The translations under genes and the position numbers were made by a program. A DNA stretch of 64,000 nt from Diaporthe sp. PMI_573 (taxonomy: Eukaryota > Ascomycota > Sordariomycetes > Diaporthales > Diaporthaceae), in assembly GCA_021399435.1 (NCBI GenBank), contig JAJTUP010000054.1:62001-126000 (forward strand), written 5' to 3'. Below are positions 11,179 to 21,324 of the stretch, in pieces. A model generated the notes under the pieces. The model saw only the letters and a list, made by a program, of their open reading frames with translations, was not told the origin of the DNA and ran no database searches. How positions within the stretch are numbered: the stretch's first letter is position 1; the number at the start of each line of letters is the position of its first letter.

Positions 11179-11887
11179 CTTGAGGTTGATACTGCTCACA
11201 ATCTGGAGTAAAATGTTGAAGCGCTTCTTGATCGGCAGATGGGTAACGGCAAGTAGTTGGGGAAATGTTTCGAAGTTTCAACCACATGATCCCTGCCCAA
11301 GTATCAGGTGGGGGTGTTTCGTTTTAGCCTTTCGCACGACCCTGACCTATCAGGGAGTTGGATACACAAAACGAAAAATGTAGCCAGAAAGGGCAGACCT
11401 ATCTTATATACAGGTAAAATTGCTGTGACCCTGTTAGTGGCTCCCAAATTTGAAACAGCTGCTCCACTGTATGTCTTAGCTGAGAACAGCCTTCCTAACG
11501 GGAGGCCTTCCTAGCAAGCCGGCTTGACGGCTGCTCCCCAGTAGTACCCAGCCCTTCTGCTGACTAAGCCAGACCGGCCCTTCTAATTGGCCACAGCCGG
11601 GCCGGGCGTGCGGCCCCTTCAACGGCCCTCAAACCCACAAAAGCTGTACCCATCGATGAAATCAAGAAGACATGCACGAAATTAGCTACGAAAAACGGAC
11701 AACTGGAGTTTCCGTTGAACGAGGTACTTCCCACCTGAGCCTCCTTCCCCAACCTCATACTTCTCGCTCTTGAGCTGTTTGATAGTGTTTAGCACTCGTA
11801 GGATGTAGGGTATGAAATGCTTGTGGTTCAGCCGCCTAGACCTGAGAGCTGCGTTTTTCCGTATCAAGGTCCCAGCCAACACAGACA
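11179..11887. other. intergenic, no gene recognised
   Basis: This lies between the MYND gene start and the 3' end of the P450 gene. A GC-rich patch (about 11505-11640) contains AGGCCTTCCTAGCAAGCCGG-like inverted pieces. Only short frames without family resemblance are present. Confidence 0.3.
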
Positions 11888-13596
11888 CTATACAATAACG
11901 ACTCTAACACCTCGGCTTCCCTTTCTTGTCATCGGGACCAAAAGGTCGTGGTCGTATCTCACATCATCCTCCGTCGTCTCAAAGAGAGCCATTTTCGGAA
12001 AGACCTTCAGGGTCAAAAATGCCACTCCTAGATACAACTCGCAATAGGCCAAGCTCCACAAATGGTCAGAATACGCCTGGGTCGAATTTGTTAAGTCTGG
12101 TATTGAACTCACTTCATGCCCAAACACTGCCGACTTCCCCTCGAGAAAGAAAGCAAGCAACGATCCAGGTTTGTATATCTATTCTGATCCTGTTCCGACC
12201 ATCGTTCTGGCAAGAAGGCGTCCGAGTTTGGGAAGACCTCTTCGTTATGGTGCATAATCGCGGAAGACATGCCGACAGCAAACCCTCTTGGTATGATATA
12301 GTCAACCTTGTTTGTATCTTTGGCACTTCCTCGGTATGCCAAATCTTCGTACTGAGCAATCCTCGGGGTGCGTCCCGATACGCCATACGAAAGCCGCAAA
12401 CCTTCCATGATAACCCCCTTTAAGTATGCAATTTTCTCTAACTCAACCCAAGAAAATTCTCGTTCTTCAGAAAAAGCTCCCTTCAGCTCCGTGGTCAGCC
12501 GACTCAGGATACCGGGCTGAGAGAGCAGGTAGAATGTGATAACGGAGAGTGACCAAGCTGTTGTTTCTGTACCAGCCATCAAGAGGGCCATGCCCTCTGC
12601 TGATAGGCGGTCGAGTTCCTTGTCAGTGTCTGAAAGCGCTGAGCTTTCCGCAATGTCTTTAAACGGTGTCGCGCAGCCATTAGGCGTGCCCGCCAGGGCT
12701 TGAGAAACCATTTCCGGAACGCGGATATAAAGTGTCTCCATCAGCGTCTTGACGTCACGGCCCATATACCCTCGACGTGCGAAAGATTTGCCAGCACCGA
12801 CGAACTTTTTCAGAAATGGCATGGAGCGGAACACAAGTGTCGTTCTAAGGAAAGAATATGTAGGTTGCCGCCAATTTGGCTCCCAGCCTTCCTGAGTCAG
12901 CAAGCCAAGAGGCTCGCCGAATGAAAAAGCAGAGATAATATCGGTGGTGAAACAAGAATAAGCCGTGGTGATATCGAATGCCTTCTGCCCTTTACAGTTT
13001 AACAACTTATCACACAGATATTGCAGCTTTGTTAGGACCTCGGCTTCGAATTGCAATATATGCTGCCGGGAGAAATGCCTGGCCATTGGGGAACGCCGGA
13101 CTCGGTGGAGGTCGTGATCCACAGTTCCGAACCCTGTGCGATCCATCGGTGTGACCAGCGATTGGCATATGTATTCACTCTTATTTCTCTTACGACCGCC
13201 CGTCGCATAGATTTCATCGATGAATTGCGGATCGTTGCAATGTAGCTCTGAGGGGTTGATACGAACAAGAGGCCCTATTTAGCGGAGATGGTCAGCTTCT
13301 ATTATATTGAAACAAAAAGAAGTACTCAATCACTAACCGTATTGTTTGTGCATTTTTTCTATTTGTGAAGTGTACCTCCCGTTCTTCACGAGATCATACC
13401 AAGCTTCATAGCAAAAGGTCATTTGGGCGAGTTTCGGTCCTGGGAACTGGCTCAGAGGATGGAAAGGAGAGATATTATAAATGAAAATTGAAAGTTTAAA
13501 GAATGCCCACAGACTGATCAGACAGAGAAGACTGTTCACCGAAAGTGTGCGCCCATTTGCATTTAAATAAAAGTCAAGGATACTGGTATCAAACAT
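11888..13596 (-). CDS. cytochrome P450 monooxygenase, three exons
   Basis: Exons 13596-13338, 13274-12113 and 12053-11888 join to exactly 529 codons (528 aa). The introns are 63 and 59 nt; the second restores GMNLAYCELYL. An N-terminal anchor (SVNSLLCLISLWAFFKLSIF) is followed by the Pro-rich hinge QFPGPKLA. Diagnostic motifs in order are the I-helix AGTETTAWS, ExxR as EGLR, PERW (FLPERWSEQ) and the heme loop FSRGSRQCLG with the Cys ligand. This is a membrane-bound haem-thiolate oxygenase needing a P450 reductase, of the type seen in fungal secondary metabolism (CYP58/65/68-like clans, by general resemblance only). No biosynthetic core enzyme lies beside it, so it may be an orphan tailoring gene. 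All motifs are intact. Confidence 0.92.
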
Positions 13597-14671
13597 CGTG
13601 TATATTTGGTATGAAAAGTGTTTTGAGGTAGGTATCTTGTGCAAAGTAGCAGGGGAGACAGGAAACTAAAGGAAGTTAAGCAGCATAAGAAAGCTATAAA
13701 TACTGGCATCTTCTTTGCTTAAAAATGGCAAAATGTCTATCCAGGGAACTTAAAAGTCCTGCTCAAAGAAGTACCGTGTTTTCATAAGTTTCTGCAGTAC
13801 TTCAATGAGGGAGTTCTGGATACATACGTCGACTGCAACAGAAGTACTTTTGGGAAACCACAGCACCTTTGATTGGCCATCATCTGGGGCAATAGTTCAT
13901 CTTATTCGTCCTCTGGGAAATACTGTACGATAGAACACAAATACCATAACTGTTGAATGGGCTTTCTTGTACTGTAACTAACGTTACAGTATCCGAGGGA
14001 AAATAGGGTAAATTTTGTTTTAATCTCAACACTTCGAAGTGTCTATTTGCGTTTATATTCACGCAGCGTGCTAAGACATTCACCTGTAAGGTATTTCCTG
14101 CCGCAGCAGCCTGTAGGTTTCGAAATTCCTATTGCAGAGTTGGTGATAACCATTTCGTAAAGACATGGTCCTATAGTGCTGTACTTTTTATGTCCTTTTA
14201 GGTCGTCATAATACTTTTGTGGAACACATGCCGCTGCACACACTGTCTACTGATCTAATTTCAGAGGCTTATGCAGTTGGCGGTCTAGCAAGGCCAAGGT
14301 CACCTGTAAAGTACAAATGGAAAGGAAAAAAGTTTAGGGAGTTTACTGCAAAGGACACAACCGTGAGCCCCTTTTGAACAGCTAGTAAAGTACTTTGATA
14401 AAATTTCGAAGTGCTGCATAGTACGCACATGGAAATATACCCAAACAAGTACCCCTTGAAGTGTGTTTCTAGAACATCCTACACGATAGTACTTTTCTCA
14501 TCGTTGCAGAGCTAAATGTACCTGATTCCTTAAACATAAATATGGGAGTCCCGTAGTATATACTCCTTGATTAACAGGAGAGCGGTCTTTTACTGTTGAC
14601 ACAATCGGTGCCACTGTTTAGCAAGTTTGACTTACAAACTGGTGTTGCATCATTGCTCATACCACCTCCAA
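13597..14671. other. AT-rich intergenic stretch
   Basis: This lies between the P450 start and the MADS-like ORF. It is AT-rich with many AGTACTT/AAGTACT motifs and contains no supported gene. The first ~150 bases upstream of 13596 are the likely P450 promoter, but I see no clear regulatory site. Confidence 0.3.
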
Positions 14672-14926
14672 ATGAATCCAGAAGCTCGAAGAAAAGTGGT
14701 GAAAAGAATTAAGCGTGAACGTGAGATGTTTCGAAAGCGGCTACGAACGATTATGAAAAAGGTAGAAGGACTTCATACTCAATGTGGGGGGGAGGTGTTT
14801 CTTGCCATTCACAAGAATGGAAAATTTTATGTGTTTTCCTCGAACCCAGAGAATAAAAGGTGGCCGCCGCCGCTGAGCGACATTGTTAGTCCAGACATCG
14901 CGTTGATTATCAACGTTTGGCGCTAA
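14672..14926 (+). CDS. small MADS-box-like protein, possibly frameshifted
   Basis: An ORF of 84 aa from ATG 14672. The middle resembles a divergent MADS domain: a basic helix (ARRKVVKRIKREREMFRKR), MKKVEGLHTQCGGEVFLAI, then the beta strand pair GKFYVFSS, paralleling the canonical [23 protein letters not shown] plus GKLYEFSS layout. It ends in SPDIALIINVWR. A -1 change near 14901-14920 opens a second frame continuing to TAA about 15039, with an acidic tail (EEDVDEDSS), so either an indel or a short intron is possible. Small fungal MADS-like ORFs of this type are known near repeats. DNA binding is inferred from resemblance only. Confidence 0.5.
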   Translation: MNPEARRKVVKRIKREREMFRKRLRTIMKKVEGLHTQCGGEVFLAIHKNGKFYVFSSNPENKRWPPPLSDIVSPDIALIINVWR

Positions 14927-15039
14927 TCGATTGTCAGATGCTCACATATCCATTGCCAGAAATTCATTATCCAACTAAAACTGGTGGCGCCCAAGGAGAG
15001 TGGGAAGAAGACGTTGATGAGGACAGCTCTGCAGATCAC

Positions 15040-16065
15040 TAAAAATGCGTCTCTCATTCCATTTACGCTGGAGGATTCACACGCAACTGCTTCATCTGGG
15101 GACAGGTATGCGGACGAGAGGCTGGCGAAAAAGATAATGCTTGCCTAGGTGCATGGGTGACGCCTCCTCAGCCTTGTAAAAGTGTTAGACATGCTCACAC
15201 GGAATCAAAGAGGGAAAGGAACGGTCTCAAAAATATTTGCACCAGTTTCTAGCGGCTTGTACAAATTTTTGTGGTTTGTTTTGTAAAAGGGATGTGGACT
15301 AATATATGGGTGCTATTGTTCTTCGAACCAGACTTTAGAACATAATTCTGCACAGTCTTTTGAGAAAATGATAAGGTCGAATGCTAGAGGCTTAGCAAGT
15401 TTATACGTTGCTGGGGTTGGAATTGTAGAGCTGGGTGAGTGGAGTCTGGCTGTGAGGCGAGATCAACATTGAGGATACTAGAACAATCTTTATTCCAATA
15501 ACCTAAAACTAGGATCTGGTAACTATTGGGGTTGAGACGATTCTACCAAAGTACTTATACCCTCTTGCCCCGGGCTGTACATCAATAGCTTTGATCACCG
15601 TGAGATCACGAATCGACGTGAAAGAACGAAATGCAAGTAGAGCAATATCCCTCTCCGTTGATTATCACCACTTTTTGATCTTCTTACTATGGGTTCCTGT
15701 CTAAGCTTTTCCATGTTGGATTGCCTGTCAGATTGTAACCAGAGTGCGTAATCAACCAACTACTTCCAATCGTTGGACCCGTTGGATCCTCCAACTGTGG
15801 GTCCAACTCAACTGAGATCTCGCTCCCCGTGCTTGGCAACCAGCCAATTCAGAGGTCCCCTTACCTGATTCACAAAGCTCCCAAAGAACCCCAGCCGGTA
15901 CATTTAATTACAGAATCTCACGGAACATAAAAGAAGGAGCATACTGTGTTCCTTTCGTTTCAATTTGGCCATTCTTTACTTCAGCTTCAACAATGTATCT
16001 CGACAATTGATGCACTTAATCCTTTTCTCATCTATATACCCCATAACATCGAATGCTATTTGACT
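15040..16065. other. intergenic, no gene recognised
   Basis: About 1 kb without a supported frame. Near 15775-15815 there is an imperfect repeat of GTTGGACCCGTTGGATCC-type sequence. The final 100 bases could be the leader of the small ORF at 16066. Confidence 0.3.
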
Positions 16066-16305
16066 ATGCGCGTCAAAAAAGCCCCCGTTGCTCCTCAAAG
16101 TCCTGATGGAATAGGCCTCAGGTCGAATTTGTTTAACAAGGACAGAACGTCTGAGTGGAGTCTAAGTCAAGCAAAAAGGGAGCTCCAAGGACATCATGTC
16201 TCTGAAAGCCAAGCTGTTACTAGTCAAGCAGTCGGAAACCAATCTACGGACGCCAGCAGTCAAAACAACACAGTAGTATTGGGAACGCCAGAGCCTAACC
16301 CTTGA
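16066..16305 (+). CDS. hypothetical small protein, 79 aa
   Basis: A frame from ATG 16066 gives a polar, Ser/Gln-rich 79-aa product beginning MRVKKAPVAPQSPDG. The frame stays open upstream to about 15946 without an ATG. No domain, signal peptide or membrane segment is seen. It could be a real small gene, an exon, or chance. Confidence 0.25.
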   Translation: MRVKKAPVAPQSPDGIGLRSNLFNKDRTSEWSLSQAKRELQGHHVSESQAVTSQAVGNQSTDASSQNNTVVLGTPEPNP

Positions 16306-17030
16306 GATTTGGCAGTGAATAAGTGCGTCTGATCAATTGAATTTGAAGTCTTACCGCGGAGCTCGCCTTTGAATACACTCCAGTTGATCCCAATGCGTTG
16401 CAAAGAGGGGGTGGAGAGACGTTAACTGTGAGAGGATGAAGGTTGGATGTGGTTTGGTCATTGGCAAAGTTGAACTTTATATCAGGCCTGGCTCCCAACT
16501 TCCGTTTCGCTTGTGTCCTTGTGTATGGTGCATCTGAAGTATCAATCGCAGGAGATGCTCCAAAGCAACAAGGGTGGCAGCAGAGGCCATCGATAGTACG
16601 GGTAGTTCCTCAATCAGCTTCCGTTCCCATAACGCACGTATAGTCCAGACAAGTCATACACATTTGGAGACGCAAATGATCCAAGTCTTAGTTTCGATAT
16701 AGCTGGTCTCAACCAGAGTTCACAAAACTTCTGGCGTAAAGGGACCGCTGAGCAAGCTGCATTGACAGGTGTAACTTTACCCTCTTAACCACATTCAGCC
16801 CACCCCCCCCCCATTCAGCCCACTCCACACTAGGTAAAGTCATGTTGGTAATATGCCGCTGACACTATATCCTATAAATAGTCAGGCTTGCAAGTTAAAT
16901 AGATTATTTTAACATATTTATGTTTTTCCGTGAGAACCTTGTTGTGTGCCTTTCAGCAAGAGAGCAATTCAGACTTTGGCCATCTCTTCCACACCAGATA
17001 TCCGCATTGAAAATCCTCTCCACTAAGTTG
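16306..17030. other. intergenic with a C homopolymer
   Basis: Contains a run of about ten C near 16803-16812 flanked by two copies of CATTCAGCCCAC. No gene is supported. Confidence 0.35.
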
Positions 17031-17075
17031 TGCACGTAACTGATAGCTCAACATCACCAACAGCCCCAGACCCCA

Positions 17076-17553
17076 TCACTCTCTGGCGACACGCTTCGCA
17101 AGCCTGTCAACAAAGTAGGGCCATTGGAGGTTCTGAAATTCGATACTCTCAGCGCCAATCTCCCATGTCTTTCTTGCCGTCTGGTCTATCAAGGTTTCTG
17201 TGTTCTTGCCGAAGGGTGCCTTGCGACTCTGGTCGGCGAGGGTTCGAGCGTCTTGCGCGGATAGAGGCAGCCGTATCATCTCTGTCCGTACATAACCGAA
17301 GCCGGTGACTGTAGGAAGGCTGCCAGAGTGGCGTCGCGGTGCGCTGCGAGGGCCGCGCCCAAATGCTCCATTGGCCTGTATATTGCTTGTGTGTAGACTT
17401 TAGCAACGGTTGCAGACCCCTTGGCAGAGAAACGCTACCTGTCGGTAGAATGCCGGGCTTCGAGGTAGTTGAAGTCTCGGGGTTGGAAGCCGTGACGGGC
17501 TTGAATGTCTTGTTGGGCATGTTCTTCCTTATCTTATTGGACCCGACCCCCAC
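17076..17553 (-). pseudogene. degenerate unknown reading frame
   Basis: On the minus strand three frames carry protein-like sequence in succession: MPNKTFKPVTASNPE from about 17521, then PMEHLGAALAAHRDATLAAF around 17375, then MIRLPLSAQDARTLADQS from 17279 to 17076. The pieces read as one broken protein with at least two frame changes, or exons whose borders I cannot place. No family recognised. Confidence 0.3.
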
Positions 17554-17568
17554 CTAAAGATTTGGGCC

Positions 17569-18260
17569 ATGATACAAGGACAAGGGTCGGGTCGTCAGTA
17601 TCGCGCTCCTCAAGGCGTCGTCGACAATGAGAGGGAGAGCGGCTTCAGGTGGCTTCTCGAGCAAGTTCACCTGCTGCTGTGCGAGTGCGAAGCTGAAGAC
17701 CCAACCCTCTTCGTCACGGACTACGACAACGCCCTGATCAATGCCCTCCAGTCTGAATTCCCTCAAGCACGCCACCAACTATGTGTCTTCCATATAAATA
17801 TAAACGTTGTGCTACACATTAAGAAGAAGTGGCGGAAGCCGGTGGGATTAATGGTGTTAGAAGTAGAGGAGGAAGTCGAAGATATCGAAGAGGAGGACCC
17901 AGACGAAGCCACGCTTAATGCGCCGGCGAGAAACAAGGCCACGATACCTACAAAGGTCCCAGATGACGTCCCCTACACCCGACAAGCCCTATTTGACCTC
18001 CTCAAGTTCATGGAGTACTCTACAGACCGTTAGGTCTATAAGACGGCTTCGCGCCCGCAAGAGAAGTTTTCAGACCAGACAACCTTCTATGTTGACGACG
18101 AAAAGAAGATCGTCGCCAAATGGGCAGGCCACCAAACCTGCAAGACCCTCAACTTCGGCTTACGTACGACGTCCTCTACAGAGCGTATGCACCGAAAAGT
18201 CAAGGTTTACTTGGGTCACGGGCTGGGGAATCTTCTCTACTATAGAGCTCGATCTTTACA
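17569..18260 (+). pseudogene. Mutator-like (MULE) transposase fragment
   Basis: The frame from 17569 contains the MULE core: ESGFRWLLEQVHLLL, then TLFVTDYDNALINAL with a catalytic-type Asp, FPQARHQLCVFHININV with the C-x-x-H motif, and a helical Lys/Trp segment (HIKKKWRKP). A TAG at 18031-18033 interrupts it. The same frame continues with TTFYVDDEKKIVAKWAGHQ and SSTERMHRKVKVYLGHG to about 18260. The N-terminal zinc finger and first catalytic Asp region are missing upstream, and the C-terminal SWIM finger is missing downstream. An acidic insert (VEEEVEDIEEEDPDE) is unusual. Confidence 0.75.
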
Positions 18261-18651
18261 CCCAAAAGGCAGTTGGAAACCTTTGAGTGGGATCGATTCT
18301 TCTCCCCAAGGGTATAGCATAGACAGACTCCTACCGCGGCAGTGGTGGATAATTTTGGCTTTCGGCCTTGTTCCACTGACTCTCACCTGGGCTCGTATGA
18401 ACCAAACCTCCTTCCCCGAAACATGCTGCGAGGACAACCTCATGATGAAGATTCTGCGCCACAATCAAATGCCTGGTCAAAGAGCCGAGATGAGATACTG
18501 TGGACCCATATGTTTATCAGGCAGTCTTCAGCTCAGGTGCCCACGGTATCACTAGCGAGATCATAACAAATCCTGCTTCGCGGTGCATTTTCAGATTACG
18601 TATAGTAGGGCACTATGAAATGATCTTTCTTATGGCCAAAGGGATGAGAAT
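18261..18651. other. no gene recognised
   Basis: Sequence after the Mutator fragment. Short frames in several phases, none with family resemblance. Confidence 0.3.
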
Positions 18652-18975
18652 CTATAATATACTGCCAATTTTGTAAAAGCGCCACCAGTAATCCCAAACT
18701 GGGTTCGACGTCGCATGGAAGGTACCGAATGTAGGCAGGAAAGGCACAGGTGTCGCTGGGCCTTGCGCACTATATTCACCGTACAGGAAGTTTTCCTGGG
18801 CCGCCAAATAAAGGGTTTCATCGACGTTACAGTACCGCAAATGATTGTAGGCGCCTGTATGTTGGACTTCTGAGTGACCATCCACCGCTGTTGGGGACAA
18901 GTCGCTCACGTAGCTGAAGCTATTCAGAGAATCTAGAAAAAGTATTGTTAATCTATCTTTTTCTGGATAGGCCAA
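18652..18975 (-). pseudogene. unknown protein fragment without start codon
   Basis: An open frame of 107 codons (LAYPEKDRLTILFLDSLNSF at its N-end) has protein-like composition, with aromatic-rich YCNVDETLYLAAQENFLYG and NPVWDYWWRFYKIGS. It lacks an ATG at a sensible place, so it is likely an exon or a fragment. Family not recognised. Confidence 0.25.
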
Positions 18976-19904
18976 ATGGTTGGTGTATCTGATGAACAGT
19001 GGATTTGCATACCAGTTCTGCCTGCATATCGCAAACAGCTATTATGGTGTGCCAAGTTTACTGGTTGGCGAGGAGGGCATGGGCAAGCTGCTCAGTTCCT
19101 TTGTGCCAGAATTGCTGGACGAGGAAGATATTGTTTCAACGAGACATTGATGTACCATCAACAAAAGTACGTTATTTTGGTGTTTCTGCTTGCTACGGCC
19201 CGGCAACCTCTTCAACAAATCTCATAATCAGAATTAAACCCCCTACAATATTCCTAAGCAATGAGAAGAACACGGAGGATCCGAGGGTCATTTAAGGGTG
19301 CGACGTGTGGGAACAGGGGGCAAGAGGTGGGGGTTAGGGGCAAAGTCCCATCGTTTTACACCCGGCCTAGCCCCTACTGATTGTCCGCCATTCCACCCAG
19401 GATTTCCCTCCGTCTCCTTCCCATCTCTCTCTTAGAATCGTCTTCCACCACGTTATAAGACCCCGTAATCCGAAAGAAGTCACGTTGCTATTCTGAGCTT
19501 ATTTATATCACTATTTTTACCATGTATGAAACTTGTTGCTTATTGGATCTAAAAACAATGTCGGCGTTGAATGCCAAACCTGGCGATAATATTCATCATA
19601 TCTGTACTAGGGAAGAGGTAAGCTCAGATTTCTAAGTCATCTGGATGCACATGAATACCTTTATCACGACACGTATACAACAATCAGCATCGGACACACC
19701 TAGTTAACTAGAATAATATACTAGCAGACACCACTTTGGATTAACAGGGCTGTTGAATTGTATGTAATAGTGCTTGGTATTCAGACTATTCTAGCTTCGT
19801 GTAAGTGGGCCAGAGGCCCCCTATATATATTCGTCTTATAGGGATGAAGATATTCCCTATTAATAATACACTTAGTCTAGAATATTCCAACAAGGGCGAG
19901 GTCG
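18976..19904. other. intergenic, no gene recognised
   Basis: A plus-strand frame 18976-19227 exists but looks like chance. Near 19325-19345 there is a G-rich patch. From 19640 to 19890 the sequence is AT-rich with several TATA/CTAG motifs. No RNA gene found. Confidence 0.3.
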
Positions 19905-20189
19905 ATGTGTTGGGAGAACCTTGGTGGTGTTGTTGTCGTCGACCAAGACCACGACGGCTACAACGACACCGATAGCCACGACGATGACGATGTTAATATC
20001 GAAAGAATCACGGGAACGAGGCTGCTGCGCGAGGAAACCCAAGATATGACGGCGACCTTCGCGGGGTGGTCATTCCAGGCCGCATTCCAGGAAGGTCTGG
20101 CTTGGCGGGGTGATATGGACATCACCGCTTCCGAGGCTGCAGCCGATTCAGTTTCCTCCGTGGCAGGACCGAGGGAGGCCGCCAAATGA
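19905..20189 (+). CDS. acidic ORF, doubtful
   Basis: A 94-aa frame with an Asp-rich N-terminal half (DQDHDGYNDTDSHDDDDV). The minus strand over the same bases is also open and encodes a Val-rich hydrophobic run (VVVAVVVLVDD), so the coding strand is uncertain. No known domain. Confidence 0.2.
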   Translation: MCWENLGGVVVVDQDHDGYNDTDSHDDDDVNIERITGTRLLREETQDMTATFAGWSFQAAFQEGLAWRGDMDITASEAAADSVSSVAGPREAAK

Positions 20190-20425
20190 CCTTCAGCCCC
20201 AATGGAAGCCACAAGCGGGCTTGCTGTAGATGTTGCCAAACAAGGGTTGAAACAGGTCCTTCGCTTGGCCCAGTTCAATAAGCCCTCTCCGACCTCAGAC
20301 TCGCTCGCCTGGCACCAGTACTTAAGGCAGCCAGCTCCGTCACGAAGCAGCTGCCTCGTCTCATTCCAACTTCTCTTCCCCAACAACTCTCCAGACCGAT
20401 ACCACACCAAGGGCCGACTGCCGCC

Positions 20426-21080
20426 ATGGACCTTCAGATCCCCTCTTGCGATACCTTTGTCGAAGAAGCCGCTATATCACCTCCCGTGACGCCGAGTAAG
20501 ACAGCGAAAGCTATCTTATGCCGGCAGCCTAGCCCACCTCCGGAACCACCCAGCGAGGTCTATCTCAAAGATGGAGTCAGTGATGATTTTACATCCTGGA
20601 TTGACCAATATCTCACACACAATCAGTCTGGACGACAACGGAAACCGCCGGTTAGCTGTTGGTCAACCCTACATTTAGCACCTGACCTGGACCAACAGTC
20701 CTGCTGTGGTTTTCTAGACGCACAAATTGCGGATCGCCTTGACCTTGATGTGGTATTGTTAGACGAGGATATCTGGTTAAGCGACTTATGGTGGAATACT
20801 GTGGGTAGAGGTCAGCATTGAAAGCACTCCTGACGGTGATCCAAGGTCGGAAAGTGACAACAAGCAACAATGTTGCCAGAACAGCAACCAGCACGGTTCT
20901 TGGAATCCCACCAATGAGGTTTTTGAGATCAGCTACGCAGATTTCGAGGATTCATTGAGACTGAAACACTACCCGCAGGCCCATTTAAAGCGTCTACAGT
21001 CAACAAGGAAGGGCAGCCAAAGAGCTACTGCAAAGCAACAGTTTGTTCCCCTCCGTTTTTCGGGCTCGCTAGTCGCATAA
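20426..21080 (+). CDS. hypothetical protein, two segments
   Basis: ATG 20426 sits in a strong context (GCCGCCATGG). The first segment gives MDLQIPSCDTFVEEAA, a Pro-rich part (PSPPPEPPSEV) and DDFTSWIDQYLTHNQSG to about 20795. A second frame then carries GSWNPTNEVFEISYADF to TAA 21078-21080, ending in a basic tail. An intron of about 84 nt with GTGGGT donor (about 20796) and TGCCAG acceptor joins them in phase; a one-base frameshift near 20810 is the alternative. No family recognised. It lies upstream of, and faces, the Ulp1 gene. Confidence 0.4.
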
Positions 21081-21324
21081 GACATGTTGGTGGTCTGGGA
21101 GTGAGGCAATGGAATTAACCTGCAAGGTACAAATACACGGGGACGACAAAGTATCTGCTCAAAGAGGAGGCTTGAGCCGTTGCCACGCGATACATCAAAT
21201 TATCACTAAGTAAAGACCGAGAAAGCTGGCTTTGTGTACTCAAACTTGAGTAATAAAATCCCACGTTTGATAAACGCATCCGAGATAATGGATAACATGT
21301 TCTGCAGTGCAAGTTGCCAAGGAA

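Noticed and set aside
19905..20410. Asp-rich plus ORF or Val-rich minus membrane ORF as firm genes
   Set aside because: Both strands are open over the same GAC/GTC-rich bases, so coding status cannot be decided by eye; kept only as a doubtful entry.
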